IMG/VR virus record: IMGVR_UViG_3300046007_006301 | Location: 1-28,642 of that record | Direction: 5' to 3' (one strand) | Length of the DNA stretch: 28,642 nucleotides | From: a virus | In this document: positions 8,279 through 16,514 of the stretch, in pieces | Numbering within the stretch: position 1 is the first letter of the stretch | Layout of the letters: each line of letters starts with the position of its first letter | Program-made: the position numbers and the translations under genes | Notes under the pieces: model-generated | Told to the model about the DNA's origin: nothing | The model's input: the letters and a program-made list of their open reading frames with translations, nothing else | Database searches by the model: none

Positions 8279-8620
8279 CTATTGTATGAATAGTTTAACC
8301 AATTCTGAATGACCGAGCAACCAACCAATAACTGCAGCAGCACCTATACTAATGTAAATGCCTTTGTTTTTAAAATCTTCTAATCGATTAAACTTTTTAG
8401 ATAAACTCTCATGTTGAGTGCTAGCTTCAGCTCGCATAACCTTTAATTCTTCTTTTAAAAGGTCTCTGGTTTTATCAAGACAATCATGCATTTCTCTAAC
8501 ATCAACTTTAAGTTCGTCTATTTTTTCATTTAGATTAAGAACTTTAGTTTCCAAAACCGCAATTCTAGATTGATCCGAATCTGTCATCTGTAATCCTAGC
8601 GCCCCAAATGCTGTGGTCAT
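8279..8620 (-). CDS. Coiled-coil protein with C-terminal membrane anchor
   Basis: A 113-residue protein. Residues about 15-85 form heptad-rich helix (SRIAVLETKVLNLNEKIDEL and onward), and residues about 88-105 form one hydrophobic segment (IYISIGAAAVIGWLLG). This tail-anchored coiled-coil topology resembles XhlA-type haemolysin/holin accessory proteins, but that is only a topological match. It is translated from an ATGA overlap with the DUF4214 gene and is the last gene of the virion block, followed by the primase promoter gap. It could equally be a small structural protein. Confidence 0.7.
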   Translation of the reverse strand: MTTAFGALGLQMTDSDQSRIAVLETKVLNLNEKIDELKVDVREMHDCLDKTRDLLKEELKVMRAEASTQHESLSKKFNRLEDFKNKGIYISIGAAAVIGWLLGHSELVKLFIQ

Positions 8621-9111
8621 TTGGTTTTCTTTGGTCTACCTTTAGCTGCTGTTTTTGGTGCTGATTTAGAAGCAGGTTTAGCGGCAGGTTTCAGTTCTAC
8701 TTTAGGCTCTGGTTTAACTTCAGCAACAGGTTCAGGTACTGGAGTTATTTTAGCAAGATATTCATCAGATTTCATAAATTCTACACGAATTTCATCTATA
8801 GCTAAAGGTCCCTCAGCCCAGAATTTAAGACCGTCAGCATCTGGATCTCTACCAAGTACTTCTTGATAAAGTTTAGTAATTTGTTCCAATCTAGATTTCA
8901 TAACATATTCAGGCGATTTTAAAAACTCAGATCTAATATCATCAAGCGTTGCTTGGGAACTAACCCACCAATCAAGTCCATCCTTATCTGGCTCTCTACC
9001 TAAAATTGTTTTGTATAGTTCGGTAATATCTTCACGTCTTGTATCTTTGGGCATAATAATCTCCGGTTTATCAAAAAAGCCAAAAAATTCTTTAATAGAC
9101 TTCCACATCAT
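8617..9111 (-). CDS. Protein with two DUF4214 repeats and a basic tail
   Basis: A 164-residue protein with two tandem copies of the DUF4214 motif, each of the form LYxxxLGRxPDxxGLxxW followed by an IRxEFxKSxEY segment (about residues 28-69 and 72-113). The rest is a low-complexity Pro/Ala/Lys tail, rich in PKxELKPAAKPASKSAPK-like sequence and resembling histone H1 tails. DUF4214 occurs in surface and extracellular proteins and in phage structural proteins; its biochemical role is not settled. AGGAG precedes two adjacent ATGs; the second (9108) is better spaced, the first (9111) is reported. The basic tail could bind DNA or RNA, by inference. Confidence 0.85.
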   Translation of the reverse strand: MMWKSIKEFFGFFDKPEIIMPKDTRREDITELYKTILGREPDKDGLDWWVSSQATLDDIRSEFLKSPEYVMKSRLEQITKLYQEVLGRDPDADGLKFWAEGPLAIDEIRVEFMKSDEYLAKITPVPEPVAEVKPEPKVELKPAAKPASKSAPKTAAKGRPKKTK

Positions 9112-9662
9112 TTTCTCCTAAACATTGGAACAATTAAGTTCTTTTTATTCTTAGCCTTATATTTATTGGCTGCTTTTACAGATACAGGAGGATCATCTGG
9201 AGGCAATCCAGCAATTCCACCTGTTGATGCTGCATTATTGGCTGCGACTTCTTCCTTAAATTGTCTAAATGTTTTCATATACTTGTTATTAGTGAAGTCT
9301 GTAACTAATTGTATTTCTTCAGTTAAATTCGTATTAAGTCTTTTAAGATATTGTTTTTCTAAATCTATAGGTTCTTTAGTTGCGTTATAATGTTCTCTAA
9401 TTAATGCATATGCCGCAGCCATTGATACAAGTTTCTTATTTTCAATAGGAACTTTTTCGATTATTTTCTTTAATCTAAATACTAATCTATGTAAAATACT
9501 ATAGGCATCTTTTTCTGCAACAGTATTTAATTGAGACATAGGTTTTAATTCTTTACCCTGTTTATCTATTATACCAAGTTTATATGCCTCAGTATTTTCG
9601 AATGGAGTTACTAGCAACTGCAATATTCTATATGCTATTAAGGAGTCTACGAATCTTGACAT
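9108..9662 (-). CDS. Conserved phage hypothetical protein
   Basis: A 184-residue, mainly helical protein starting MSRFVDSLIAYRILQLLVTP. It has conserved-looking charged helices (EKDAYSILHRLVFRLKKII) and a disordered C-terminal third containing GGIAGLPPDDPPVS and a basic end. I recall similar proteins in T4-like marine phages near baseplate or structural genes but know of no function. Its ATG shares one base with the stop of the previous gene (TAATG) and its end overlaps the next by 4 nt, so it belongs to the late operon. Confidence 0.8.
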   Translation of the reverse strand: MSRFVDSLIAYRILQLLVTPFENTEAYKLGIIDKQGKELKPMSQLNTVAEKDAYSILHRLVFRLKKIIEKVPIENKKLVSMAAAYALIREHYNATKEPIDLEKQYLKRLNTNLTEEIQLVTDFTNNKYMKTFRQFKEEVAANNAASTGGIAGLPPDDPPVSVKAANKYKAKNKKNLIVPMFRRK

Positions 9663-10051
9663 TAAATTGTCCTTAGTACTTTTACTATATCATTATCTAT
9701 AGGTATGTCTGTATCTTTTATAGTTATTTGTTTACTAACAATAACTTCTAATGGCATATAATTTAAAAATATTAAAAATGTTTTTAGTTGAGACCAAAAC
9801 TTTTTTTCAATTTTATAAAAAAGCATTTTTGTTGCAGCATCAGGACCGAACAGATTATAGATGATTATAATATGATTGATAATCAACCTTTCCTTTAGAC
9901 CTTTGCCTAAGGAGTATCGTCTAAATAATCTTTTCAGGTATTTAAATCTTTTTAGGTCATCGTTAAATTCACTAATACCAGAGCAATGTGGATTTTCGTA
10001 ATGCTTTATTGCATACATTATAAAATTATCTTCATTCAATTCATTATTCAT
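9662..10051 (-). CDS. DUF7207-like conserved phage protein
   Basis: A 129-residue protein with the pattern MYAIKHYENPHCSGISEFND, then FKYLKRLFRRY, ERLIINHIIIIYNLFGPDAA and LKTFLIFLNYMPLEV. I recognise this order from a conserved family in T4-like marine phages (DUF7207 in my memory), with no established role. The ATG at 10051 gives an ATGA overlap with the previous gene; an ATG 39 nt upstream would run further into it and is less likely. It is AT-rich and basic, with no signal peptide. Confidence 0.75.
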   Translation of the reverse strand: MNNELNEDNFIMYAIKHYENPHCSGISEFNDDLKRFKYLKRLFRRYSLGKGLKERLIINHIIIIYNLFGPDAATKMLFYKIEKKFWSQLKTFLIFLNYMPLEVIVSKQITIKDTDIPIDNDIVKVLRTI

Positions 10052-10494
10052 GGATAAATTACGTTTGCCGTTCCTCCAATAACGTGCCAATGCGTATCAA
10101 TAAACATTAATAGCGCAGTGTCACCTTCTCTTAAGAATTGAACTGATACATTACCAGCAATATTTCCAGTTGCTAATTGGAAACTACCGCCAGTAGTCTC
10201 ATTAAAGGTTACAATTTTTAATTGCCCATTAACACCATTAGGTATAGTTAAATTAGATAAAATACCACCGCCCTCTAACTTGGTTATTGGGACAGCTACA
10301 CTTAAAGTAGCGCCAGCGTCTACTACGTCAGCGCCAGTTATTTTAACTATACCATTCAAATTAATATTAGCTGCACTATTATAAAAATTACCTACAGTGA
10401 CCTTCTTACTAGTACCTGCTTGAACTAGATAGAGAAAATCACTGCTTGTCGCAGTATTTGCAGATGTTAAAGCACTTACTTTTGAATCAGCCAT
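10048..10494 (-). CDS. Virion structural protein, fibre-like
   Basis: A 148-residue Ser/Thr/Ala-rich, beta-type protein. The N-terminal part KVSALTSANTATSSDFLYLV followed by KKVTVGNF is a recurrent attachment module in tail-fibre and tail-tip proteins of marine phages. The C-terminal part (NVSVQFLREGDTALLMFI, HWHVIGGTANVIYP) looks like the small beta domain that closes such fibres. It lies 2 nt after another structural gene, with no clear Shine-Dalgarno of its own, so it probably depends on coupled translation. Confidence 0.75.
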   Translation of the reverse strand: MADSKVSALTSANTATSSDFLYLVQAGTSKKVTVGNFYNSAANINLNGIVKITGADVVDAGATLSVAVPITKLEGGGILSNLTIPNGVNGQLKIVTFNETTGGSFQLATGNIAGNVSVQFLREGDTALLMFIDTHWHVIGGTANVIYP

Positions 10495-10496
10495 AA

Positions 10497-11042
10497 TTAA
10501 CTATTAGGTAATACTGCGCCATCATTAGCATCTGTCTGTAAACTAGTCGCAGCATTTGCATTGAAGTTCTTTGACATGGCAACTAATACTTCAGACTTAT
10601 GCCTTGTATTACCATAAGCATCAGTATAACGATGATAATGGACCCAGCCTGTATGACTAATTCCATTAGCTTTATTTCTTGTTACACCAATCTCTGTACG
10701 ATCCACACCATATACATTTTGCTTAGTTACTAGATTAGCAACATTAACACCTACGTTGCTTGATGCCCAGCCATAAGTCAAAATATCTTTAGGTGATTGT
10801 TGAATCGCAGCAGTTGTGGTATTTACATTACTTGCCGCAAAAGCCTTTTCCAATGTAATAGTGTTAGCTGCAGGAATAGCGTTGATTCTGTATGCCACAT
10901 TACCTAATAAAATAGAATATCCAACTGCTACATTATTTGCTGATGTAAACATACCAGTACTGGCTGTAATAGTTGTACTATTAAGATTAGCCGTTACTGT
11001 ACCAGTTAATTCATATCGATCTAATTTGCCCCATTGAGACAT
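10497..11042 (-). CDS. Virion structural protein
   Basis: A 181-residue protein with a beta-rich N-terminal half (repeated Thr/Asn/Ala strands such as GTVTANLNSTTITAS) and a C-terminal half with VANLVTKQNVYGVDRTEIGV and GWVHYHRYTDAYGNTRHKSE, a pattern I associate with structural proteins of T4-like cyanophages and related marine phages. It follows a 25-nt gap, has AGGGG before the ATG, and a late-promoter-like octamer 23 nt upstream. It is likely the first gene of a late transcript with the fibre-like gene next. The exact position in the virion is unknown. Confidence 0.75.
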   Translation of the reverse strand: MSQWGKLDRYELTGTVTANLNSTTITASTGMFTSANNVAVGYSILLGNVAYRINAIPAANTITLEKAFAASNVNTTTAAIQQSPKDILTYGWASSNVGVNVANLVTKQNVYGVDRTEIGVTRNKANGISHTGWVHYHRYTDAYGNTRHKSEVLVAMSKNFNANAATSLQTDANDGAVLPNS

Positions 11043-11064
11043 TATGTTCCCCTTAAATACTTTT

Positions 11065-11072
11065 TATTTATT
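11065..11072 (-). promoter_or_regulatory. Late-promoter-like octamer AATAAATA
   Basis: AATAAATA lies 23 nt before the start of the structural gene at 11042 and differs by one base from the T4 late promoter TATAAATA. It overlaps the stop codon region of the upstream gene. The same octamer occurs in the comparable gaps before 12042, 17831 and 22673. Confidence 0.45.
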
Positions 11073-12042
11073 TAGAATACTTAGCAGTATATTTCTTCAT
11101 AGCCTTACGCTCACTCTGCTTTGTTCCCATTCCTTCGCTATCTTTAATTCTAGCAGTTGCTTTAGTGACACCACCTTTTGTTTCAATGTCGTGTCTTGCA
11201 CCAATAGATTTCTTTGATTGCTCTGGTTTGTTGGTTGGTTTCCAATCACCAAAATAATAATCCATTTTGCCTTTTACATCTTTCTTCTGCGCTTTAGTCA
11301 TTACCGCAGCTTCAATAATGATTTCTATATCCTCATTGTTGAATGCTTCATTAGCAACAGCAATTCTAATCTCATCGGTATATTCGTCACTAGCTAGTAA
11401 TTTATTTACTGCATCTAAATAATCTTTAAGAATAGGTACTTCAGGGATTTGTATTGTATCAATTTCTTCATGTACATATACAATTTCAACATCTTTCATC
11501 TTGATTTCATCTTCTTTCAAAGCACCACGGGCTTCTGCAGATTTAAGCATTGCCACACGATCTCGATATCCTGCAATACCAGGCTTGATATCTTTAGCAG
11601 CTTTCTTTTCACCAGGAGTAGGATTGCTAATATGCTTCATTGTGGTATTAGCTTGACGTGTTTTATATGCCCTCTCTTTACGATCAGCATCTAAATCACT
11701 CATTGCGCCTTCATTAGTCTGTTCTGTTTCAGCGACAACATCATTAGAAACTTCAGCATGCTCATGCATCTTAGCTTTTTTAACTTTCATAGCTTCGGTA
11801 TATACTTTACGAATACCGTCGCTGAATTGCACAGTATACCAAGCAATGTTACCGTCGGCATCTGGATCAGCATGTGCTTCAGCAATACACTCACCTTCGC
11901 CATATAGAGGATGTTCGACGTGAGTAGCACAAAAATGTGCTTTATCTACCGGTTTGTCTTCAGAAGCTTCATTTAATTGTTGGGGTTGACCCAAAGTCAC
12001 TTTGTTAATTGCTTCAAAAAGACTGTTGGAAATTCTTTTCAT
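11068..12042 (-). CDS. Probable virion-associated protein with Cys/His N-terminal domain
   Basis: A 324-residue highly charged protein. Residues about 35-90 form a compact domain beginning AHFCATHVEHPLYGEGECI and ending VQFSDGIRKVYTEAMKV, a module I recall from structural proteins of marine T4-like phages. The middle is low-complexity and acidic, and the C-terminal 70 residues are very Lys-rich (KAQKKDVKGKMDYYFGDWKP and a basic end). The sequence DYLDAVNKLLASDEYTDEIR suggests a helical middle domain. AAGGA precedes the ATG and a late-like motif lies 35 nt upstream. The specific role is unknown. Confidence 0.7.
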   Translation of the reverse strand: MKRISNSLFEAINKVTLGQPQQLNEASEDKPVDKAHFCATHVEHPLYGEGECIAEAHADPDADGNIAWYTVQFSDGIRKVYTEAMKVKKAKMHEHAEVSNDVVAETEQTNEGAMSDLDADRKERAYKTRQANTTMKHISNPTPGEKKAAKDIKPGIAGYRDRVAMLKSAEARGALKEDEIKMKDVEIVYVHEEIDTIQIPEVPILKDYLDAVNKLLASDEYTDEIRIAVANEAFNNEDIEIIIEAAVMTKAQKKDVKGKMDYYFGDWKPTNKPEQSKKSIGARHDIETKGGVTKATARIKDSEGMGTKQSERKAMKKYTAKYSK

Positions 12043-12076
12043 TTAGAGTTCCTTAGAATAAAAATTTTTAATATTA

Positions 12077-12084
12077 TATTTATT
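12077..12084 (-). promoter_or_regulatory. Late-promoter-like octamer AATAAATA
   Basis: AATAAATA lies 35 nt before the ATG at 12042, in the AT-rich gap left after the homing endonuclease gene. It could allow downstream late genes to be transcribed independently of the endonuclease insertion. A TATAAT box overlaps it by a few bases, but no -35 element is visible. Confidence 0.45.
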
Positions 12085-12087
12085 TAA

Positions 12088-12774
12088 CTAGGTTCCTAAG
12101 CCTGCAGAAACAGCAAGAGCTTTAACCTTAATTTTTTGATCTTCTATAGTAAGCCAGCCCATACTTAGTAATGTATAATATCGAATGGTATTAGGAAATA
12201 CCCTCAATCTATCACCTTTTTCATAATTAGAATGAGCAGCATTTACAGAAACAGCATTAGGATTCCATAAATCTATCATACCTTTAATAGCTTTTCCTCC
12301 CAATTTAGCTGCCACTCCATTGTAAAAAGGATGTGTTTTTGCTATCTTATGCTTTTCGGCAGCTTTTTTGCCACCTTTACTATGCCAATCAAGTTTTTGA
12401 CTATTATTTTTGAAATTATAAGAAGCTTTACCACCTTTTTTACCTGCTTCTGATTGATGTTTTAAAAATTTTTCTATATCATATTTTTTAAGACCATCTA
12501 AATAACTTTTACCACCATACGCCATGTTATATGACTTTGGATCCTTCACCACATCTTCATTTACTATTATTTTTTCTAATTCCCACAAATCTTCTTTTGA
12601 AAAAGATTCTGCAATTATTTCCTTTGTAAAAACATGTGCGCCGTATTTACTAATGGCATTGCAAATAGCTCTGCCGCTACCCATATATCCATCATCTATA
12701 TTATTGGTAGAGTGTCTACCAATATAGTAACGTCCATTTATAGTATTTGTTATTTTATAGATCAAGTATTTCAT
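12088..12774 (-). CDS. GIY-YIG homing endonuclease
   Basis: A 228-residue free-standing homing endonuclease. The N-terminal nuclease domain shows the two signature strands as LIYKITN and YYIGRHST about 13 residues apart, the following Arg/His, and a conserved Glu in LWELEKIIV. The C-terminal half carries GKKGGKASY, SKGGKKAAEKHK and similar Gly-Lys-Lys helices of the NUMOD type used for DNA binding. Its ATG overlaps the stop of the large structural gene (ATGA). Its last eight residues, AVSAGLGT, closely match the end of that upstream protein (TVSAGLGTK), as if the tail came from the host gene's own 3' end. Confidence 0.92.
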   Translation of the reverse strand: MKYLIYKITNTINGRYYIGRHSTNNIDDGYMGSGRAICNAISKYGAHVFTKEIIAESFSKEDLWELEKIIVNEDVVKDPKSYNMAYGGKSYLDGLKKYDIEKFLKHQSEAGKKGGKASYNFKNNSQKLDWHSKGGKKAAEKHKIAKTHPFYNGVAAKLGGKAIKGMIDLWNPNAVSVNAAHSNYEKGDRLRVFPNTIRYYTLLSMGWLTIEDQKIKVKALAVSAGLGT

Positions 12775-14537
12775 TTAGTGCCTAAACCCGCAGATACTGT
12801 ATCTTTTGACCAACTTTTACATGCCCAGTATCTAGCTTTGTGGCGGGGTCCCGGATTGTCACAATTGTGTCTTGCTCTAAAATTACGACGTCTATCTGGA
12901 TTACTTGTCTTAATAGTAAGTCCAGTAGTATCACCAAAGTTCACTTTAACTACATTACCTTTTTCATTCTTTGTATAGACAGCAAATTTACCTTTGCCAT
13001 CAGATGTTCTAAAAGGTTTATTTAATTGAACCTTTTTACCATTCTTTTCTGCTTCTTGGAGTTCTATTTTTTCCGCCGCACCTTGCTCTGGTTTTTTCTT
13101 TTCAGGTTTCTTTACAGGCTTGGCCACGTCTTTATCACTAACTGGATAATTTCTTAAATGACGAGTAGTAGCATTGGGTTTCTTGATGGCTTCATCTAGT
13201 TCGGCATCTTCTTTAACAACATAACTAACATTCTTCATACCAGAAGTAGGATGGGTAAATGTCTTTTTCATGACCTTACCGCCATGCTTTTTAGCATGAG
13301 CAAAAGCATCTTCTTTCTTAGCAAACTCGTTCTTAGGTGGTTTAATCATTGGAGATGCTTCAGCAAGATTACCTTTGTGATACGCTCTAGCTGCATCTTC
13401 AGGTGTATCGTGTAAAGTAGTTTTTGCAGTAAATGCAGTAGAAGAACCGCCTGCTGCATAATACTTTTTAGTCTGGTTATGTTTTAGAATGTTGGCACCT
13501 TTGCCTTTAGTAGCAGAATGTGTATAGCCAACATAAGTTCCTGATTTTCCTTTTATTACTTGACCTCCAGACTGATCTATGTACTTGTACATCTCAGTAT
13601 CTTTTGCTTCATCAAGATCTTCTTTCATCTTGCTCATTTTATCTTTCATTTGTTGAGCAAGGTGTTTAGCTCTTGACGCACCTACTGGTTTTTTACTACC
13701 AGGTTGCATTTTAGGTACTTTAGTATATGGCCCTTCGAATGGAATAGAATTATCATTTGGATCTACTTTTGCTTCAAATAAATCCCAATCTTCATATTCT
13801 TCATTACCTGTTGGTTCAAAATCTTCTTCTACTGATCCATAGTTACTATCATCACATTCATCGCAACATGCTTCTTCTAAGAAAGATTTAAAAGATACTT
13901 TTTCCATTCTTGTCTCATCCACTTCTTGTTTACCGTTTTTAAGAAAATCATGCACTGACCCAACATAATCATCTGCTTTAGTAATTTTAGATTGAACCCA
14001 AGCATCAAGCTGTTTATTCCTTTTCATCATTTTTGCAAGTTCTTTAGCTTTTGCAGCAATAGAACTCAGTTCACCTTTAGCCATGCCGCCTTCGTCATCA
14101 ACTCCTTCACTAACAGATTTCCAACCACCACCCTTAGATTTGTACCATTTAGCGGCCCATCCATTTGCATATGCAGAAGGATATACATCAAATTTAGATC
14201 TTGCTAATGCTTTGGCTCTAGACCACAGTGCTGGATTGGTTGGTTTATTTCCTTCGTATAAATCCATTTGCTCTTCCATTGTTTTAACATTAATAGGTTT
14301 ACCGCCTTTACCAGGTCTATCTGCCACTGGGTCTTGCCTTCTTTTTCTTCTAGCTGCTTTAGCTCTATCTTCTTTACTCATTGAATATGCTTTGGTAGAA
14401 GGTAAGCATTTAGGTTTGCCTTCACCCTCTTCTCTTGCACAATCACCTTTAATATTACCCTTGGTGTCCATACGAACCCATTTCTCTTTGAACCACTTTC
14501 GTAGATCTTCGCCAAGGTGATTTTTAAATGAATTCAT
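12771..14537 (-). CDS. Large modular virion-associated protein
   Basis: A 588-residue basic, mosaic protein of unknown function. Module 1 (about residues 18-70) has EKWVRMDTKGNIKGDCARE and a Lys/Arg-rich KAARRKRRQDP run. Module 2 (about 95-140) has NPALWSRAKALARSKFDVYP and ANGWAAKWYKSKGGGWKSV, a motif seen in many marine phage proteins. An acidic linker with CCDECDD follows. The C-terminal module (about 550-588) has RRNFRARHNCDNPGPRHKAR then YWACKSW, another recurrent phage motif. Such proteins usually sit among head genes of T4-like marine phages, so a head-associated or scaffold-like role is plausible but unproven. The homing endonuclease gene follows its stop codon directly. Confidence 0.75.
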   Translation of the reverse strand: MNSFKNHLGEDLRKWFKEKWVRMDTKGNIKGDCAREEGEGKPKCLPSTKAYSMSKEDRAKAARRKRRQDPVADRPGKGGKPINVKTMEEQMDLYEGNKPTNPALWSRAKALARSKFDVYPSAYANGWAAKWYKSKGGGWKSVSEGVDDEGGMAKGELSSIAAKAKELAKMMKRNKQLDAWVQSKITKADDYVGSVHDFLKNGKQEVDETRMEKVSFKSFLEEACCDECDDSNYGSVEEDFEPTGNEEYEDWDLFEAKVDPNDNSIPFEGPYTKVPKMQPGSKKPVGASRAKHLAQQMKDKMSKMKEDLDEAKDTEMYKYIDQSGGQVIKGKSGTYVGYTHSATKGKGANILKHNQTKKYYAAGGSSTAFTAKTTLHDTPEDAARAYHKGNLAEASPMIKPPKNEFAKKEDAFAHAKKHGGKVMKKTFTHPTSGMKNVSYVVKEDAELDEAIKKPNATTRHLRNYPVSDKDVAKPVKKPEKKKPEQGAAEKIELQEAEKNGKKVQLNKPFRTSDGKGKFAVYTKNEKGNVVKVNFGDTTGLTIKTSNPDRRRNFRARHNCDNPGPRHKARYWACKSWSKDTVSAGLGTK

Positions 14538-14926
14538 TTAGTAATGGGACCGTTAGTTAACCATACGCTGCATGATCTATCACCAGCACATTTAAATTGT
14601 AAAAGTTCACAATATCCAAGATTGGCTTGTTCTACCACTGCCATGCCATTAGGACTTATAGCATCAGCCATGCACTTTTTCATTTTAGGAGATACATTGA
14701 AAGCTGCACAATTAGAACATCTCATAGTGCTTGCTTCTTCAGATGATATGCCCCAGATTTTAGCTAATCTACTCCAATAATCACCAGGTTCATTAGGATT
14801 AGCAGGTCCATACACATACTCATCTATTGCATGTTGTCTGTTTTCTATATTTACATGAAGATCTCGTGTTGCTACCGGACAAGCTTCTTCTTGTAATTCT
14901 ATTTTGAATTGTCTATATTGCTTCAT
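14534..14926 (-). CDS. Cys-rich conserved phage protein, likely metal-binding
   Basis: A 130-residue protein with a C-terminal cysteine-rich domain: MRCSNCAAFNVSPKMKKCM, GYCELLQFKCAG and RSCSVWLTNGPI. The regular cysteines (C-xx-C, then four more) suggest a zinc or iron-sulfur site or a disulfide-bonded fold; I recall similar small proteins near capsid genes of other T4-like phages. It overlaps its neighbours by 4 nt on both sides within the late operon. No enzymatic motif is visible. Confidence 0.75.
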   Translation of the reverse strand: MKQYRQFKIELQEEACPVATRDLHVNIENRQHAIDEYVYGPANPNEPGDYWSRLAKIWGISSEEASTMRCSNCAAFNVSPKMKKCMADAISPNGMAVVEQANLGYCELLQFKCAGDRSCSVWLTNGPITK

Positions 14927-16083
14927 TTCTTTTTAGATCTACCTACTAATCTTTTTTGTTGTAATTGGCTTATTCTAGGTAGCATTTTTTGCGTCATTAA
15001 ACTAACTACATTTTTCATATTACGAATTTGCTGTTCAAGTCTATCTTTTTCAGCAGCAGACAACTGAGATTTGTCTCTTCCCTTTAAGAATCTTTTCATC
15101 AAAGCTCTACGGGCAGCAACCTTTGCTCTATTTCTTAATGTTGCAAGGTCGGCTGATCTGCTTAACTTTAATCCTTTTTGCACATTTCTTTTCACTGAGG
15201 TTTTGCTAAACTGTTGTGATTTACGCATTCTTGATGTGGCAGAAATTGCCTCATCTATTCGCTCTTCATCTTCTTCGAATAGATCAGCAATATCTTCCCA
15301 TGTTAAATCTTCTACCATCTTATCCATATCTTTTTCAGATATTTCATCATTCTTTTCATGCAAATCTTTGTCTTGATGGTATGCTTTACCCTTCATTATA
15401 TAAGAATTGATTCTAGCTAAGGGTTCCTCGTTATTATCAATAGCTCTAAAATAAACTTCAGATAAAACATCAATTGATATGCCAGTAGCTGCGGATTTAG
15501 ATGCCACTAGAGCAACAGCTTGCTCAGACATTTGTCTATCTTTAGACGCACTCTGATTAGCTAAAGCAATCTGTTTAGCTTTTTGTGCTGCTCGTTTTCT
15601 ATCAGAATCTTCTTCATCTCTGGTTTCAGATGATTGTACTCCAGTAGGATCATATACAGTAGTTGGTCCGTATATTTTAGTTGCCGGAATACTTTTCCAT
15701 TTAGGTCTACCATCAGCCCCAGTAACTTTTACATTTTTTCTATCAGCACCAGCAACAAATGATCTCTGTTGACCAACATCCTCATCGACCTCACCAAAAC
15801 TACTTGCTGGTGCATGTGCGTATGGCTCATCTCCTAATGATGAATCTTCGTGCTTAGATATTTTTATCATTTCAGCTACAAGATTTTTCATATAAGGTTC
15901 GTGTTCATCAAGCTTTTCTAAATTATCAAGCGCGGTATAAGCTGTAGTATAATACTGAGTAAAATCATGTAGATGTTTCGGAGTGCCAATACCCTGTTTT
16001 TCCACGTCCTTCATTATCCCAAGGTAGGTATCAGTAGCCTTCAAAGCTGCAAGAACAAGATGTTGTTGGTTTTCGTTCATCAT
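14923..16083 (-). CDS. Charged virion-block protein with basic C-terminus, unknown function
   Basis: A 386-residue protein. The N-terminal 90 residues are helical (NENQQHLVLAALKATDTYLG). The middle has AATGISIDVLSEVYFRAID followed by ARINSYIMKGKAYHQDKDL, similar to a motif in DUF5824-type phage proteins. The final 100 residues are strongly basic helix (RNRAKVAARRALMKRFLKG) ending in Lys/Arg. That basic tail, common in marine T4-like phages, could contact DNA or RNA. Two adjacent ATGs overlap the stop of the Dps-like gene; the first (16083) is reported. The DUF assignment is from memory and tentative. Confidence 0.7.
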   Translation of the reverse strand: MMNENQQHLVLAALKATDTYLGIMKDVEKQGIGTPKHLHDFTQYYTTAYTALDNLEKLDEHEPYMKNLVAEMIKISKHEDSSLGDEPYAHAPASSFGEVDEDVGQQRSFVAGADRKNVKVTGADGRPKWKSIPATKIYGPTTVYDPTGVQSSETRDEEDSDRKRAAQKAKQIALANQSASKDRQMSEQAVALVASKSAATGISIDVLSEVYFRAIDNNEEPLARINSYIMKGKAYHQDKDLHEKNDEISEKDMDKMVEDLTWEDIADLFEEDEERIDEAISATSRMRKSQQFSKTSVKRNVQKGLKLSRSADLATLRNRAKVAARRALMKRFLKGRDKSQLSAAEKDRLEQQIRNMKNVVSLMTQKMLPRISQLQQKRLVGRSKKK

Positions 16084-16514
16084 TTTGTAATAGCCCTTAG
16101 CATCCAACGATGTTTTTCATGTGCTTGAATTCTATCCTGCAAATAATTACTAATCCCCATTTCACCTGCTTCTTCAGCTGTCTTATATGCAATGTAATAT
16201 ACTGCTATAACTTTATCATTATCGGAAAGAACATTTCTTAACATAGTTATAGCGTCTGGATCATCAGTAGCTTCATCTATAGATGTCATATCAAGAAATT
16301 CTTTTAATGTTCCTGGTACTTTAACATCCATTGTTCTAATTAATTCTGCAATTTCATCAATAGAGCCCTCTACATCTTCGTAAAGAGTAGCTAAGAATGC
16401 ATGATATTGAGAGAAGTCTGGACCTTCAATATTCCAATGATATTTCTGTGTTTTAAATTTAAAAACTACAAGATCAGATAGTAATTTTTTAAGAAGTTCT
16501 GATAAAGGACTCAT
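16080..16514 (-). CDS. Dps-like ferritin-fold protein
   Basis: A 144-residue four-helix protein that matches the Dps/ferritin-like family. The ferroxidase signature is seen as KYHWNIEGPDF (H26), H38, and SIDEIAELIR (D53, E57), with the spacing of Listeria Dps H31, H43, D58 and E62. The residue equivalent to D47 is replaced (A42), so iron binding may be weaker. The C-terminal QDRIQAHEKHRWMLRAI is also family-like. Dps proteins oxidise and store iron as 12-mers and protect DNA. Lying among virion genes it could be packaged or protect DNA during infection; that is inference. It is translated just before the charged protein at 14923-16083, with a 4-nt overlap. Confidence 0.85.
   Translation of the reverse strand: MSPLSELLKKLLSDLVVFKFKTQKYHWNIEGPDFSQYHAFLATLYEDVEGSIDEIAELIRTMDVKVPGTLKEFLDMTSIDEATDDPDAITMLRNVLSDNDKVIAVYYIAYKTAEEAGEMGISNYLQDRIQAHEKHRWMLRAITK

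Noticed and set aside
14083-14520. 145-residue plus-strand ORF
   Set aside because: It is a reverse-strand shadow of the large modular protein, hydrophobic and without a ribosome site; the minus-strand frame carries recognisable motifs and fits the gene overlaps.
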